64,000 nucleotides of DNA from Pseudomonas sp. R5-89-07. GTDB lineage: Bacteria > Pseudomonadota > Gammaproteobacteria > Pseudomonadales > Pseudomonadaceae. This document shows, piece after piece, positions 1 to 8,859 of the stretch (position 1 is the stretch's first letter; the number at the start of each line of letters is the position of its first letter). A program made the position numbers and the translations under genes. The notes beneath the pieces are model-generated. The model searched no databases. It was given only the letters and a program-made list of their open reading frames with translations, and was not told the origin of the DNA. The stretch is from NCBI RefSeq assembly GCF_003851685.1, contig NZ_CP027727.1, positions 868,001 to 932,000 of the forward strand. The letters run 5' to 3'.

Positions 1-468
1 AGTTTCCACGGTTTGCCGGAGCGCCACCTGACAAAGCTCGACCCGACCGGCCAGCATTGTTTCAAAGACGCGGATTGCTGCAGGAACGCCTCGCCTGAAG
101 TGCTTGCCACCTGTTATCGCGCGCAGTGTTTCAGCGTCGCCCGGGATGTGGCCGCGCGGCTGGGGCTGCCCGACGGCAAGTGGTCGGTGGCGTTCCAGTC
201 CCGCCTGGGCCGCGCCAAGTGGATCGAACCCTACACCGAGGCGCGCCTTGAGGCGTTGGCGCAACAAGGCGTGAAGAAATTGCTGGTGATGTGCCCGGCG
301 TTTGTCGCCGATTGCATCGAGACCCTGGAGGAAATCGGTGATCGCGGGCTGGAACAGTTCCGTGAGGCAGGGGGTGAGAAATTGGTGCTGGTGCCCTGCT
401 TGAATGATGACCCGCAGTGGGCGGCAGCGCTCAATACCTTGTGTGAAAGGGCGCCTGTTTCGCTGTAA
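1..468 (+). CDS. hemH: Ferrochelatase, C-terminal part (5'-truncated by window edge)
   Basis: Ferrochelatase inserts ferrous iron into protoporphyrin IX, the last step of haem synthesis, at the inner membrane. The reading frame is already open at base 1 and starts with SFHGLPERH, the ferrochelatase motif that holds the metal-handling histidine; the rest ([22 protein letters not shown], an [10 protein letters not shown] helix) matches the C-terminal half of the family. About 155 residues remain of the usual 340. The TTG at base 13 is internal, not a start. The stop is at 466-468, and a REP palindrome follows 20 bases later, which may also stop transcription. Confidence 0.93.
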   Translation, partial: SFHGLPERHLTKLDPTGQHCFKDADCCRNASPEVLATCYRAQCFSVARDVAARLGLPDGKWSVAFQSRLGRAKWIEPYTEARLEALAQQGVKKLLVMCPAFVADCIETLEEIGDRGLEQFREAGGEKLVLVPCLNDDPQWAAALNTLCERAPVSL

Positions 469-487
469 TCGCGCCTGGTGGTTATCC

Positions 488-520
488 AAATGTGGGAGGG
501 GGCCAGCCCCCTCCCACATT
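488..520. repeat. REP palindrome (single unit)
   Basis: A near-perfect palindrome of TGTGGGAGGGGG and its complement with a central CCAG. It lies between the convergent hemH and TonB-receptor genes and shares its arms with the longer REPINs at 4780, 7862 and 11896. It could act as a bidirectional terminator, although it lacks a T tract. Confidence 0.85.
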
Positions 521-534
521 AGTACTGTGCCCGC

Positions 535-2631
535 TTAGAGGTTGAGGGTCAGGCTGAGCGTCAAGTTGCGCGGCTCGCCGGGGCTGACCCAGTAGCTGCT
601 GTAGGACCGCTCGTAATACTTTTCATCAAACAGATTATTGAGGTTCAGGCCCACGGTAACGTTCTGCGTCGCCTTGTAATGCGCCAGCAGATCGACGGTG
701 TGGTAGGCGGGCAGTTCGAAGCCTGTTCCCGCTTCACCGGAGCGATCACCGACATAGGTAAACGCTGCCCCCAGGTCCGAACCGCGCAACGCGCCGTCCT
801 GGAATTCGTACACCCCCAATAGACTGCCGCTGCGCTTGGCCACGCCGAGGATGCGGCTGCCTGCTGGAATGGTTTTGTCGCCCTTGGTCACTTCGGCGTC
901 GATGTAGGCGAACGCGCCGATTACGCGGATGGCGTCGCTCACTTGCCCGGTCAGCTGCAGATCGAACCCCTGGCTGCACGCCTTGCCCATGGCGCGGTTG
1001 GTATTGGTCGCCGGGTCCAGGGTCAGCACGTTTTCCTTGTCGATATGGAAGGCGGCGAGGGTGGCGCTGAGGCGGTCATCAAACAGCTCGCTCTTGATCC
1101 CCACTTCATAACCCACGCCCTCTTCGGGCTTGAAGGTCTTGCCGCCGGCATCCAACCCGCTATTGGGCTTGAACGAGGTGGAGGCGTTAGCGAATACGCC
1201 CACCTGCGGCGTCAGTTGATAGAGCAGGCCGGCCCGCTGGGTCAGGGCGTCGTGGGTTTGCCGGCTTTTGGCATGGTTACGGGCAAAATCGTCCGTGCTC
1301 TGTTCGAAATGCTCCAGGCGCGCGCCCACCATGCCGCGCAGGCGGTCGGTGAAGACGATCTGGTCTTGCAGGTTCAGCGCCTGGCTTTTGGTGTGTTCGA
1401 AGAAGTTGGGACCGGAGCGCGTGCCATTGGGTTTTGGCTGGCCGTAGACCGGGTTGTAGAGGTCGATGGGGTAGGTGCTGCCGCCAATGGCCGTCACGCG
1501 CTCCTTCTTGCGGTAGTCCTCGTACTCGGTGCCGATCAGCAGTTCATGCTGCCAGCTGCCCACATCGAACAGGCCGCGCAGTTCCAGTTGGGTGATGCTG
1601 TCGTGCCACCCGAAAGAGCGCTCGCGGTAGCGGCGGTTGACGGTGTGGCCATCAGGGTTCAGCGCGCGACTTTCCGACGCGTCGCCCCATAGGCTGCCTT
1701 GTTTGTAATGACTGGCCAGGCGCAGTTTCCATGCGTCGTTGAGGTGATGCTCCAATGCGACCTGGAGGCGGTTGTTGTGGTTGCGGATATTGCCGTCGTT
1801 GGGCTCGCCGAGGAAGGTCGACCGGGACATGCCGGTGTTGGCGACAACACCTCGGTCGAAGGTGGAGCTGTGGCGCACGAATTCGCTTTCCACCAGCAGG
1901 CGGGTGTCCGGGTCCAGTTGCCAACTGAAGGACGGCGCGACGAAGACTCGCTTGGCGTCCACGTGATCACGAAAGCTGTGGTTGTCTTCAACCGCCAGGT
2001 TGACGCGGGTTAAAACGCGCCCCTCGCTGTCCAGCGGGGTATTCACATCCAGCGCGGTGCGGTAGCGGTCCCAACTGCCGGCGCTGGTCTGCAAGGTGGT
2101 GAAGGCATCCGGTTGGGGCTTCTTGCTGACGATATTCACCGTGCCGCCAGGGTCGCCGCGCCCATACAGGCTCGCGGCAGGGCCCTTGAGCACTTCGATG
2201 CGTTCGATATTCGCGGCGTCCGGCGTGCTCGGGTAGCCGCGGTTGGCACTGAAGCCATCCTGATAGAACTCAGAGGTGGTGAAGCCGCGCACGCTGTATT
2301 CGTAAAGGGTCAGGCCGCCGAAGTTGTTCTGTTTGGAGACGCCGCCAGCAAACTCCAGGGCGCGCTCCACGCTGGTGCTGCCCAGGTCTTTGAGTACCGT
2401 GGCGGGAATCACGCTGATCGACTGCGGGATATCGCGCAGTGCGGTGTCGGTCTTGGTGGCACTGGCGGAGCGGGTAGCGCGGTAGCCCTGCACCGGGCCG
2501 GTGGCCGATTCATAGGCGTCGGTGGTGACGCTGATGGTGTCCAGCTCCAGGGTGTTTTCTTCGGCGTAGGCGGGGTCGAACAGCAAGCCCAAGGCCAGGC
2601 CGGCCAGGGGCACGAATTTTCGAGACGGCAT
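535..2631 (-). CDS. TonB-dependent siderophore receptor
   Basis: Outer-membrane gated beta-barrel for ferric siderophore uptake. The start chosen is the ATG at 2631, giving 698 residues, with GGAA as ribosome site; a TTG five codons upstream is also open. A signal peptide ends in DPAYA-EE, followed by a TonB-box-like DTISVTTDA. The plug domain has RDIPQSISVIPA, IERIEVLKGPAASLYGRGDPGG and TVNIVSKKP. The barrel ends with NLFDEKYYERSY and the terminal strand LTLSLTLNL. The FhuA/FoxA/FpvA-like TonB siderophore class fits, but the substrate cannot be read from the sequence. No FecA-type N-terminal signalling domain is visible, so iron control is probably through Fur (see candidate box upstream). 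Confidence 0.92.
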   Translation of the reverse strand: MPSRKFVPLAGLALGLLFDPAYAEENTLELDTISVTTDAYESATGPVQGYRATRSASATKTDTALRDIPQSISVIPATVLKDLGSTSVERALEFAGGVSKQNNFGGLTLYEYSVRGFTTSEFYQDGFSANRGYPSTPDAANIERIEVLKGPAASLYGRGDPGGTVNIVSKKPQPDAFTTLQTSAGSWDRYRTALDVNTPLDSEGRVLTRVNLAVEDNHSFRDHVDAKRVFVAPSFSWQLDPDTRLLVESEFVRHSSTFDRGVVANTGMSRSTFLGEPNDGNIRNHNNRLQVALEHHLNDAWKLRLASHYKQGSLWGDASESRALNPDGHTVNRRYRERSFGWHDSITQLELRGLFDVGSWQHELLIGTEYEDYRKKERVTAIGGSTYPIDLYNPVYGQPKPNGTRSGPNFFEHTKSQALNLQDQIVFTDRLRGMVGARLEHFEQSTDDFARNHAKSRQTHDALTQRAGLLYQLTPQVGVFANASTSFKPNSGLDAGGKTFKPEEGVGYEVGIKSELFDDRLSATLAAFHIDKENVLTLDPATNTNRAMGKACSQGFDLQLTGQVSDAIRVIGAFAYIDAEVTKGDKTIPAGSRILGVAKRSGSLLGVYEFQDGALRGSDLGAAFTYVGDRSGEAGTGFELPAYHTVDLLAHYKATQNVTVGLNLNNLFDEKYYERSYSSYWVSPGEPRNLTLSLTLNL

Positions 2632-2672
2632 GATAGAGCGTTCCAATGTCGATATTGAAACAATATAACATG

Positions 2673-2691
2673 ACTAATGAGAAATATTGCT
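2673..2691 (-). promoter_or_regulatory. Candidate Fur box upstream of the TonB receptor
   Basis: The AT-rich stretch CTAATGAGAAATATTGC matches about 11 of 19 positions of the GATAATGATAATCATTATC consensus. It lies about 42 bases before the receptor start, where an iron-repressed promoter is expected. The match is moderate, and the family context carries much of the argument. Confidence 0.4.
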
Positions 2692-2742
2692 ATGTAATGT
2701 CTTCCTCTAAGTGCCCGCGAACGGGCACCTGGGCGATGCCGC

Positions 2743-3903
2743 TTATTCCTCTTCTTTTACGGGCGCCGTGGCCGGCGGCGGGCGCAGGCCGATTTCCGCC
2801 GACAGCTTGAGTTCCTTGCCGTTGCGCATCACCTGGATCGCCACCTTGTCGGTCGGCTTGATCCGCGCCACCTGGTTCATCGACTTGCGGCCATCACCCG
2901 CCGGTGCGCCGTCGATGCTGAGGATCACGTCGCCCAACTGCAGGCCGGCTTTCTGCGCCGGACCGTCGCGGAAGATCCCCGCGACCACGATGCCGGGGCG
3001 CCCGGTCAGGCCGAACGATTCGGCCAGTTCCTTGGTCAAGGGCTGTACTTCGATGCCCAGCCAGCCGCGAATCACCTGGCCGTGTTCGATGATCGACTTC
3101 ATCACTTCCATCGCCAGCTTCACCGGGATCGCAAAACCGATGCCCTGGGAGCCGCCGGACTTGGAGAAAATCGCCGTGTTAATACCCGTCAGGTTGCCAT
3201 TGGCATCCACCAGCGCGCCGCCGGAGTTGCCGGGGTTGATCGCGGCGTCGGTCTGGATGAAGTCTTCGTAGCTGTTAAGGCCCAACTGGTTACGCCCGGT
3301 GGCGCTGATGATGCCCATGGTCACCGTCTGGCCCACGCCGAACGGGTTGCCGATGGCCAACGCCACGTCGCCTACGCGCAGTCCATCGGAGCGGCCCAGG
3401 GTGATCGAGGGCAGGTTCTTCAAGTCGATTTTCAGTACCGCAAGATCGGTTTCCGGATCGCTGCCCACCACGCGGGCCAGGGTCTCGCGGCCATCACGCA
3501 GGGCCACTACGATCTGGTCGGCGCCGGTGGTCACGTGATTGTTGGTGAGGATGTAGCCTTCGGGGCTCATGATCACCCCGGAACCGAGGCTGGACTCCAT
3601 ACGCCGTTGCTTGGGCCCGTTGTCACCGAAATAGCGGCGAAACTGCGGGTCTTCGAACAAGGGATGCGCCGGCTTGTTGATGACCTTGGTGGTATAGAGG
3701 TTGACCACGGCGGGGGCGGCAATGGTCACGGCGTCCGCGTAGGTCACCGGGCCCTGCACCACGGTGCTGGTTTGCGGGGCCTGTTGCAGGTTCACGTCGA
3801 GGCTGGGCAGGCCAACCCACTGTGGATAACGCTGAATGATCAGCATCGCAATCAGCACGCCAGCCAACAATGGCCATCCAAAAAAACGCAGTGCCTTGAG
3901 CAT
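2743..3903 (-). CDS. algW: AlgW-type periplasmic serine protease (DegS/HtrA family)
   Basis: Site-1 protease that senses misfolded outer-membrane proteins and cleaves the anti-sigma factor MucA, starting release of AlgU. The 386-residue protein has an N-terminal membrane anchor (about 7-23), a trypsin-like domain with H123 (NNHV), D153 (TDLAVL) and S227 (GNSGGA), and one PDZ domain (about 275-365), the DegS-like rather than the two-PDZ DegP layout. The ATG at 3903 is preferred over the TTG one codon before it; AGGA lies about 10 bases upstream. The neighbouring Nif3-like and cysD genes repeat the P. aeruginosa algW locus. Function is family knowledge; residues are seen directly. Confidence 0.93.
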   Translation of the reverse strand: MLKALRFFGWPLLAGVLIAMLIIQRYPQWVGLPSLDVNLQQAPQTSTVVQGPVTYADAVTIAAPAVVNLYTTKVINKPAHPLFEDPQFRRYFGDNGPKQRRMESSLGSGVIMSPEGYILTNNHVTTGADQIVVALRDGRETLARVVGSDPETDLAVLKIDLKNLPSITLGRSDGLRVGDVALAIGNPFGVGQTVTMGIISATGRNQLGLNSYEDFIQTDAAINPGNSGGALVDANGNLTGINTAIFSKSGGSQGIGFAIPVKLAMEVMKSIIEHGQVIRGWLGIEVQPLTKELAESFGLTGRPGIVVAGIFRDGPAQKAGLQLGDVILSIDGAPAGDGRKSMNQVARIKPTDKVAIQVMRNGKELKLSAEIGLRPPPATAPVKEEE

Positions 3904-4004
3904 CAAGTAAGTCCTGACAGGTTGCAGGGGGCGCGGGAGCGACCATAATGTCGCGCATTATACGAGGCTGTGACGCCTGCGAACGGGATATTTAGGAGTC
4001 TTTT

Positions 4005-4763
4005 ATGGCCGTCCCCCTTACCACCCTCGTCGAGGAAGCGGACCGCTACCTTGGCAGCTCGAAAATCGCCGATTATTGCCCCAACGGCCTGCAGGTCGAG
4101 GGCCGGCCTCAGGTGATGCGCATCGTCAGCGGCGTCACCGCCAGCCAGGCCCTGCTGGACGCCGCCGTCGAAGCCCAGGCCGACCTGATCCTGGTGCACC
4201 ATGGGTATTTCTGGAAGGGCGAGAACCCTTGCGTCACCGGCATGAAGCAGCGTCGCCTGAAAACCTTGCTCAAGCATGACATCAGTCTGCTGGCCTACCA
4301 CCTGCCCCTGGATCTGCATCCGGATGTGGGCAACAACGTGCAGCTTGCCAGGCAACTGGACATCACCGTCGAAGGCCCGCTGGACCCCAGCGATTCCAAA
4401 GTCGTGGGCCTGGTCGGCTCCCTTGCCGAGCCGCTGTCACCGCGTGACTTTGCCCGTCGCGTACAGGAAGTGATGGGCCGCGAGCCGCTGTTGATCGAAG
4501 GCAGTGAAATGATCCGCCGCGTGGGCTGGTGCACCGGCGGTGGACAGGGCTATATCGACCAGGCGGTGGCTGCCGGTGTCGACCTGTACCTGAGCGGCGA
4601 AGCGTCCGAGCAGACCTTCCACAGCGCACGAGAAAACGACATCAGCTTCATCGCCGCCGGCCATCACGCCACCGAGCGCTACGGCGTGCAGGCGCTGGGG
4701 GATTACCTGGCCCGGCGCTTCGCCCTGGAGCATATTTTCATCGATTGCCCGAACCCGATTTGA
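4005..4763 (+). CDS. Nif3-like dinuclear metal centre protein (YbgI/PA4445 type)
   Basis: A 252-residue member of the Nif3 family, which forms hexamers with a two-metal site per subunit; the biochemical role is not settled (often called GTP cyclohydrolase 1 type 2-like). Metal ligands fit the motifs LVHHGYFWKG and AYHLPLDLHPDVGNN and the C-terminal AAGHHATERYG. TAGGAG lies 7 bases before the ATG. It is divergent from algW across a 101-base gap, so the two share one promoter region. Confidence 0.9.
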   Translation: MAVPLTTLVEEADRYLGSSKIADYCPNGLQVEGRPQVMRIVSGVTASQALLDAAVEAQADLILVHHGYFWKGENPCVTGMKQRRLKTLLKHDISLLAYHLPLDLHPDVGNNVQLARQLDITVEGPLDPSDSKVVGLVGSLAEPLSPRDFARRVQEVMGREPLLIEGSEMIRRVGWCTGGGQGYIDQAVAAGVDLYLSGEASEQTFHSARENDISFIAAGHHATERYGVQALGDYLARRFALEHIFIDCPNPI

Positions 4764-4779
4764 GCCCTACAACGCAGCC

Positions 4780-4874
4780 AAATGTGGGAGGGGGCTTGCC
4801 CCCGATGGCAGTGTGTCAGTCAGTCCATCTGCTATTGGCCCACCGCTATCGCGAGCAAGCCCCCTCCCACACTT
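4780..4874. repeat. REPIN (paired inverted REP sequences)
   Basis: Two inverted REP units, AAATGTGGGAGGGGGCTTGC on the left and GCAAGCCCCCTCCCACACTT on the right, enclose about 55 bases. It fills the gap between the Nif3-like gene and cysD and belongs to the same family as 7862 and 11896. Confidence 0.88.
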
Positions 4875-5021
4875 GATCGCGTTTGGGGCCAAACTTGGGG
4901 GCATATTCATATACCGTTTCGATCTAGCCGGCGCCCTGAATAGAAGCAGGTGCTGTGCTAGCATGCCCCGCTCGAACACGGCCCGCTGGCCGTCCACACG
5001 ATCGTTTTTCCGTGAGTAGCC

Positions 5022-5939
5022 ATGGTCGACAAACTGACGCATCTGAAACAGCTGGAGGCGGAAAGCATCCACATCATCCGCGAGGTCGCCGCCGAGTTCG
5101 ACAACCCGGTGATGCTCTACTCGATCGGTAAAGACTCCGCCGTGATGCTGCATCTGGCGCGCAAGGCCTTCTTCCCGGGCAAGTTGCCGTTTCCGGTGAT
5201 GCACGTCGACACCCGCTGGAAATTCCAGGAGATGTACACGTTCCGCGACAAGATGGTCGAGGAGCTGGGCCTGGACCTGATCACCCATATCAACCCCGAT
5301 GGCGTGGCGCAGAACATCAACCCGTTCACCCACGGCAGCGCCAAGCACACCGACATCATGAAGACCGAGGGCCTCAAGCAGGCGTTGGACAAGCATGGTT
5401 TCGACGCCGCGTTCGGCGGTGCCCGTCGCGATGAAGAGAAATCCCGCGCCAAAGAGCGCGTGTACTCGTTCCGCGACAGCAAGCACCGCTGGGACCCGAA
5501 GAACCAGCGCCCGGAGTTGTGGAACGTCTACAACGGCAACGTCAACAAGGGCGAATCCATCCGCGTGTTCCCGCTGTCCAACTGGACCGAGCTGGACATC
5601 TGGCAGTACATCTACCTGGAAGGCATCCCCATCGTGCCGCTGTATTTTGCCGCCGAACGCGACGTGATCGAGAAGAACGGCACGTTGATCATGATCGACG
5701 ACGACCGCATCCTTGAGCACCTGTCCGACGAAGACAAAGCCCGCATCGTCAAAAAGAAAGTCCGTTTCCGCACCCTAGGCTGCTACCCGTTGACGGGCGC
5801 GGTGGAGTCCGAAGCCGAAACGCTGACGGACATCATTCAGGAAATGCTCCTGACGCGAACTTCCGAGCGCCAGGGCCGGGTCATCGACCACGATGGCGCC
5901 GGCTCCATGGAAGATAAAAAACGTCAGGGTTATTTCTAA
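5022..5939 (+). CDS. cysD: Sulfate adenylyltransferase subunit 2
   Basis: Catalytic subunit of ATP sulfurylase, which makes adenosine 5'-phosphosulfate from sulfate and ATP at the start of assimilatory sulfate reduction. The 305-residue protein has the PP-loop SIGKDSAVM near residue 36, the [17 protein letters not shown] segment and the terminal [27 protein letters not shown] end, all typical and of full length. The GTPase partner follows after 9 bases, so the two are almost certainly one operon. The ATG at 5022 has only a weak ribosome site (GTGAGTAG). Confidence 0.97.
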   Translation: MVDKLTHLKQLEAESIHIIREVAAEFDNPVMLYSIGKDSAVMLHLARKAFFPGKLPFPVMHVDTRWKFQEMYTFRDKMVEELGLDLITHINPDGVAQNINPFTHGSAKHTDIMKTEGLKQALDKHGFDAAFGGARRDEEKSRAKERVYSFRDSKHRWDPKNQRPELWNVYNGNVNKGESIRVFPLSNWTELDIWQYIYLEGIPIVPLYFAAERDVIEKNGTLIMIDDDRILEHLSDEDKARIVKKKVRFRTLGCYPLTGAVESEAETLTDIIQEMLLTRTSERQGRVIDHDGAGSMEDKKRQGYF

Positions 5940-5948
5940 GGGGTTGTC

Positions 5949-7847
5949 ATGTCGCACGTATCTGATTTGATCAGCGAGGACATCCTCGCCTACCTGGCCC
6001 AGCACGAGCGCAAGGAAATGTTGCGCTTCCTGACCTGCGGCAACGTCGACGACGGCAAGAGCACCCTGATCGGGCGCCTGCTGCACGACTCCAAGATGAT
6101 CTACGAAGATCACCTGGAAGCCATCACCCGCGATTCGAAGAAGTCCGGCACCACCGGCGATGACATCGACCTGGCGCTGCTCGTTGATGGCCTGCAGGCC
6201 GAGCGCGAGCAGGGCATCACCATCGATGTTGCCTACCGCTACTTCTCCACCGCCAAGCGCAAATTCATCATTGCCGATACCCCAGGCCATGAGCAGTACA
6301 CCCGCAACATGGCCACCGGTGCGTCCACCTGTGACCTGGCGATTATCCTGATCGACGCCCGCTACGGCGTGCAGACCCAGACCCGTCGCCACAGCTTTAT
6401 CGCCTCGTTGCTGGGCATCAAGCACATCGTGGTGGCCGTCAACAAGATGGACATCAATGGCTTTGACCAGAGCGTATTCGAGTCGATCAAGGCCGATTAC
6501 CTGAAGTTCGCCGACGGTATTGCCTTCAAGCCGAGCACCCTGGCCTTCGTGCCGATGTCGGCGCTCAAGGGCGACAACGTGGTGAACAAGAGCGAGCGTT
6601 CGCCGTGGTACACCGGGCAGTCGCTGATGGAGATCCTGGAAACTGTCGAGATCGCCAACGACCGCAACTACACCGACCTGCGTTTCCCGGTGCAGTACGT
6701 CAACCGTCCGAACCTGAATTTCCGTGGTTTTGCCGGCACCCTGGCCAGCGGCATCGTGCACAAGGGCGACGAGGTCGTGGTGTTGCCGTCGGGCAAGAGC
6801 AGCCGCGTCAAATCCATCGTCACCTTCGAGGGCGAGCTGGAACACGCGGGCCCAGGCCAGGCCGTGACCCTGACCATGGAAGACGAGATCGACATCTCCC
6901 GTGGCGACCTGCTGGTGCATGCCGACAACGTGCCGCAAGTGACCGACGCCTTCGACGCCATGCTGGTGTGGATGGCCGAAGAGCCGATGCTGCCGGGCAA
7001 GAAATACGACATCAAGCGCGCCACCAGCTATGTGCCGGGTTCCATCACCAGCATCGTGCACCGCGTGGACGTGAACACCCTGGCCGAAGGCCCGGCAAGT
7101 TCGCTGCAGTTGAACGAGATTGGCCGGGTCAAGGTCAGCCTTGACGCGGCTATCGCGCTGGACGGCTACGACAGCAACCGCACCACCGGTGCGTTTATCG
7201 TCATCGACCGCCTGACCAATGGCACCGTCGCGGCGGGCATGATCATCGCCCCGCCAGTCAGCCACGGCAGCGCGGCGCAGCACGGCAAGCTGGTCCATGT
7301 GGCCACCGAAGAGCGTGCCCTGCGTTTCGGCCAGCAACCGGCCACCGTGTTGTTCAGCGGCCTGTCTGGCGCCGGCAAGAGCACGTTGGCTTATGCGGTC
7401 GAGCGCCGGCTGTTCGACATGGGCCGTGCGGTGTTTGTGCTGGACGGTCAGAACTTGCGTCACGACCTGAACAAGGGGCTGCCGCAGGACCGTGCCGGGC
7501 GTACCGAGAACTGGCGTCGTGCCGCTCACGTGGCGCGCCAGTTCAACGAAGCCGGCCTGCTGACCCTGGCCGCGTTCGTCGCCCCGGATGCCGAAGGCCG
7601 CGAACAGGCCAAGGCGCTGATCGGCAGTGATCGCCTGCTGACGGTGTACGTGCAGGCCTCGCCGCAGGTGTGCGCCGAACGTGATCCGCAAGGGCTGTAT
7701 GCCGCCGGTGGGGATAACATCCCGGGTGAGTCATTCCCGTATGATGTGCCGTTGAATGCCGACTTGGTGATCGACACCCAGTCTTTGTCGCTGGAAGACA
7801 GCGTCAAGCAGGTGCTCGAGTTGCTGCGCCAGCGCGGCGCGATCTAA
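5949..7847 (+). CDS. cysNC: Bifunctional sulfate adenylyltransferase GTPase / APS kinase
   Basis: GTP-driven regulatory subunit of ATP sulfurylase fused to adenylylsulfate kinase, giving activated sulfate (PAPS). The 632-residue chain has an EF-Tu-like GTPase with GNVDDGKST (31-39), [11 protein letters not shown] (110-120) and NKMD (166-169), two beta-barrel domains, then from about residue 450 a kinase domain with a second P-loop GLSGAGKST (about 470-478) and a [13 protein letters not shown] motif. The fusion is the usual form in Pseudomonas. It follows cysD by 9 bases. Confidence 0.96.
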   Translation: MSHVSDLISEDILAYLAQHERKEMLRFLTCGNVDDGKSTLIGRLLHDSKMIYEDHLEAITRDSKKSGTTGDDIDLALLVDGLQAEREQGITIDVAYRYFSTAKRKFIIADTPGHEQYTRNMATGASTCDLAIILIDARYGVQTQTRRHSFIASLLGIKHIVVAVNKMDINGFDQSVFESIKADYLKFADGIAFKPSTLAFVPMSALKGDNVVNKSERSPWYTGQSLMEILETVEIANDRNYTDLRFPVQYVNRPNLNFRGFAGTLASGIVHKGDEVVVLPSGKSSRVKSIVTFEGELEHAGPGQAVTLTMEDEIDISRGDLLVHADNVPQVTDAFDAMLVWMAEEPMLPGKKYDIKRATSYVPGSITSIVHRVDVNTLAEGPASSLQLNEIGRVKVSLDAAIALDGYDSNRTTGAFIVIDRLTNGTVAAGMIIAPPVSHGSAAQHGKLVHVATEERALRFGQQPATVLFSGLSGAGKSTLAYAVERRLFDMGRAVFVLDGQNLRHDLNKGLPQDRAGRTENWRRAAHVARQFNEAGLLTLAAFVAPDAEGREQAKALIGSDRLLTVYVQASPQVCAERDPQGLYAAGGDNIPGESFPYDVPLNADLVIDTQSLSLEDSVKQVLELLRQRGAI

Positions 7848-7861
7848 GGGTTGCAGTCGTC

Positions 7862-7956
7862 AAATGTGGGAGGGGGCTTGCCCCCGATAGCGGTGGATCA
7901 GTGGCAGATGTACTGACTGACACACAGCTATCGGGGGCAAGCCCCCTCCCACATTT
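7862..7956. repeat. REPIN
   Basis: Inverted REP arms AAATGTGGGAGGGGGCTTGC and GCAAGCCCCCTCCCACATTT about 55 bases apart, in the 115-base gap between convergent cysNC and the acyltransferase gene. The inner arms GCCCCCGATAGC / GCTATCGGGGGC extend the palindrome. Confidence 0.9.
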
Positions 7957-7962
7957 TGAGCA

Positions 7963-8859
7963 TCACTTGTCTGGGAAATCTTTGTGCAACTGCTGAAGCA
8001 GTGCATCCTTGTCTTCCCACAACCGGTTGATCCACCCCTGGAACGCCAACCGGTATTCCCCATCCTGCTCATAATTCTTGCCGATAAACTCGGGCGGAAT
8101 CCGAACCTCTTCAAACCGCACCACAACATCCTCCACATTCCCGCACAACAAATCCCAATACCCCGGGCGCCCGGCTGGGTAGTGGATGGTCACGTTCACC
8201 AGTGACTTCAACTGCTCGCCCATCGCATCCAGCACAAACGCGATGCCACCGGCCTTGGGCTTGAGCAGATAGCGAAAGGGCGACTGCTGCTGCGCGTGCT
8301 TGCCCGGCGTAAACCGTGTGCCTTCGGCAAAGTTGAAGATGCCCACCGGGTTGTCGCGAAATTTCGCACAGGTCTTGCGGGTAGTTTCCAAGTCTTTACC
8401 TTTCTTCTCCGGGTGTTTTTCCAGGTAGGCCTTGGTGTAGCGCTTCATGAACGGGAAACCCAGCGCCCACCACGCCAGGCCAATCACCGGCACCCAGATC
8501 AGCTCCTGCTTGAGGAAGAACTTCAGCGGGCGAATGCGGCGATTGAGCACGTATTGCAGCACCATGATGTCGACCCAGCTCTGGTGGTTGCTGGTTACCA
8601 GGTAGGAATGCTGATAATCGAGGCCTTCAAGGCCGCTCAGGTGCCAGCGGGTGCGCCGTACCAGGTTCATCCAGCCCTTGTTGTTGGTGACCCAGGCTTC
8701 GTGCGTGTGGTTCATCAACCATTCGCTGAAGCGCTTGGCGAAGGGCAGGGCCTTGAACAGCGCCACGATAAACAGGAACGAGCACAGCAGGATCGTGTTC
8801 AGCGCCAGCAGCAGGGAAGCGATCACCCCGCGCACGGCGGCAGGTAGAAAATCCAGCAT
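7963..8859 (-). CDS. Lysophospholipid-type acyltransferase (PlsC/YihG-like)
   Basis: A 298-residue membrane acyltransferase. An N-terminal hydrophobic segment (LLLALNTILLCSFLFIVALF) is followed by the NHQSWVD catalytic HX4D motif near residue 92 and the FAEGTRF glycerol-phosphate-binding motif near residue 180. E. coli YihG and related enzymes transfer acyl groups to lysophosphatidic acid; the exact substrate here is not known. The start codon directly abuts the pta stop, so it is the second gene of a pta operon. Confidence 0.88.
   Translation of the reverse strand: MLDFLPAAVRGVIASLLLALNTILLCSFLFIVALFKALPFAKRFSEWLMNHTHEAWVTNNKGWMNLVRRTRWHLSGLEGLDYQHSYLVTSNHQSWVDIMVLQYVLNRRIRPLKFFLKQELIWVPVIGLAWWALGFPFMKRYTKAYLEKHPEKKGKDLETTRKTCAKFRDNPVGIFNFAEGTRFTPGKHAQQQSPFRYLLKPKAGGIAFVLDAMGEQLKSLVNVTIHYPAGRPGYWDLLCGNVEDVVVRFEEVRIPPEFIGKNYEQDGEYRLAFQGWINRLWEDKDALLQQLHKDFPDK

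Noticed and set aside
5775..7691. Long minus-strand frame opposite cysD/cysNC
   Set aside because: Shadow frame spanning the end of one certain gene and most of another.
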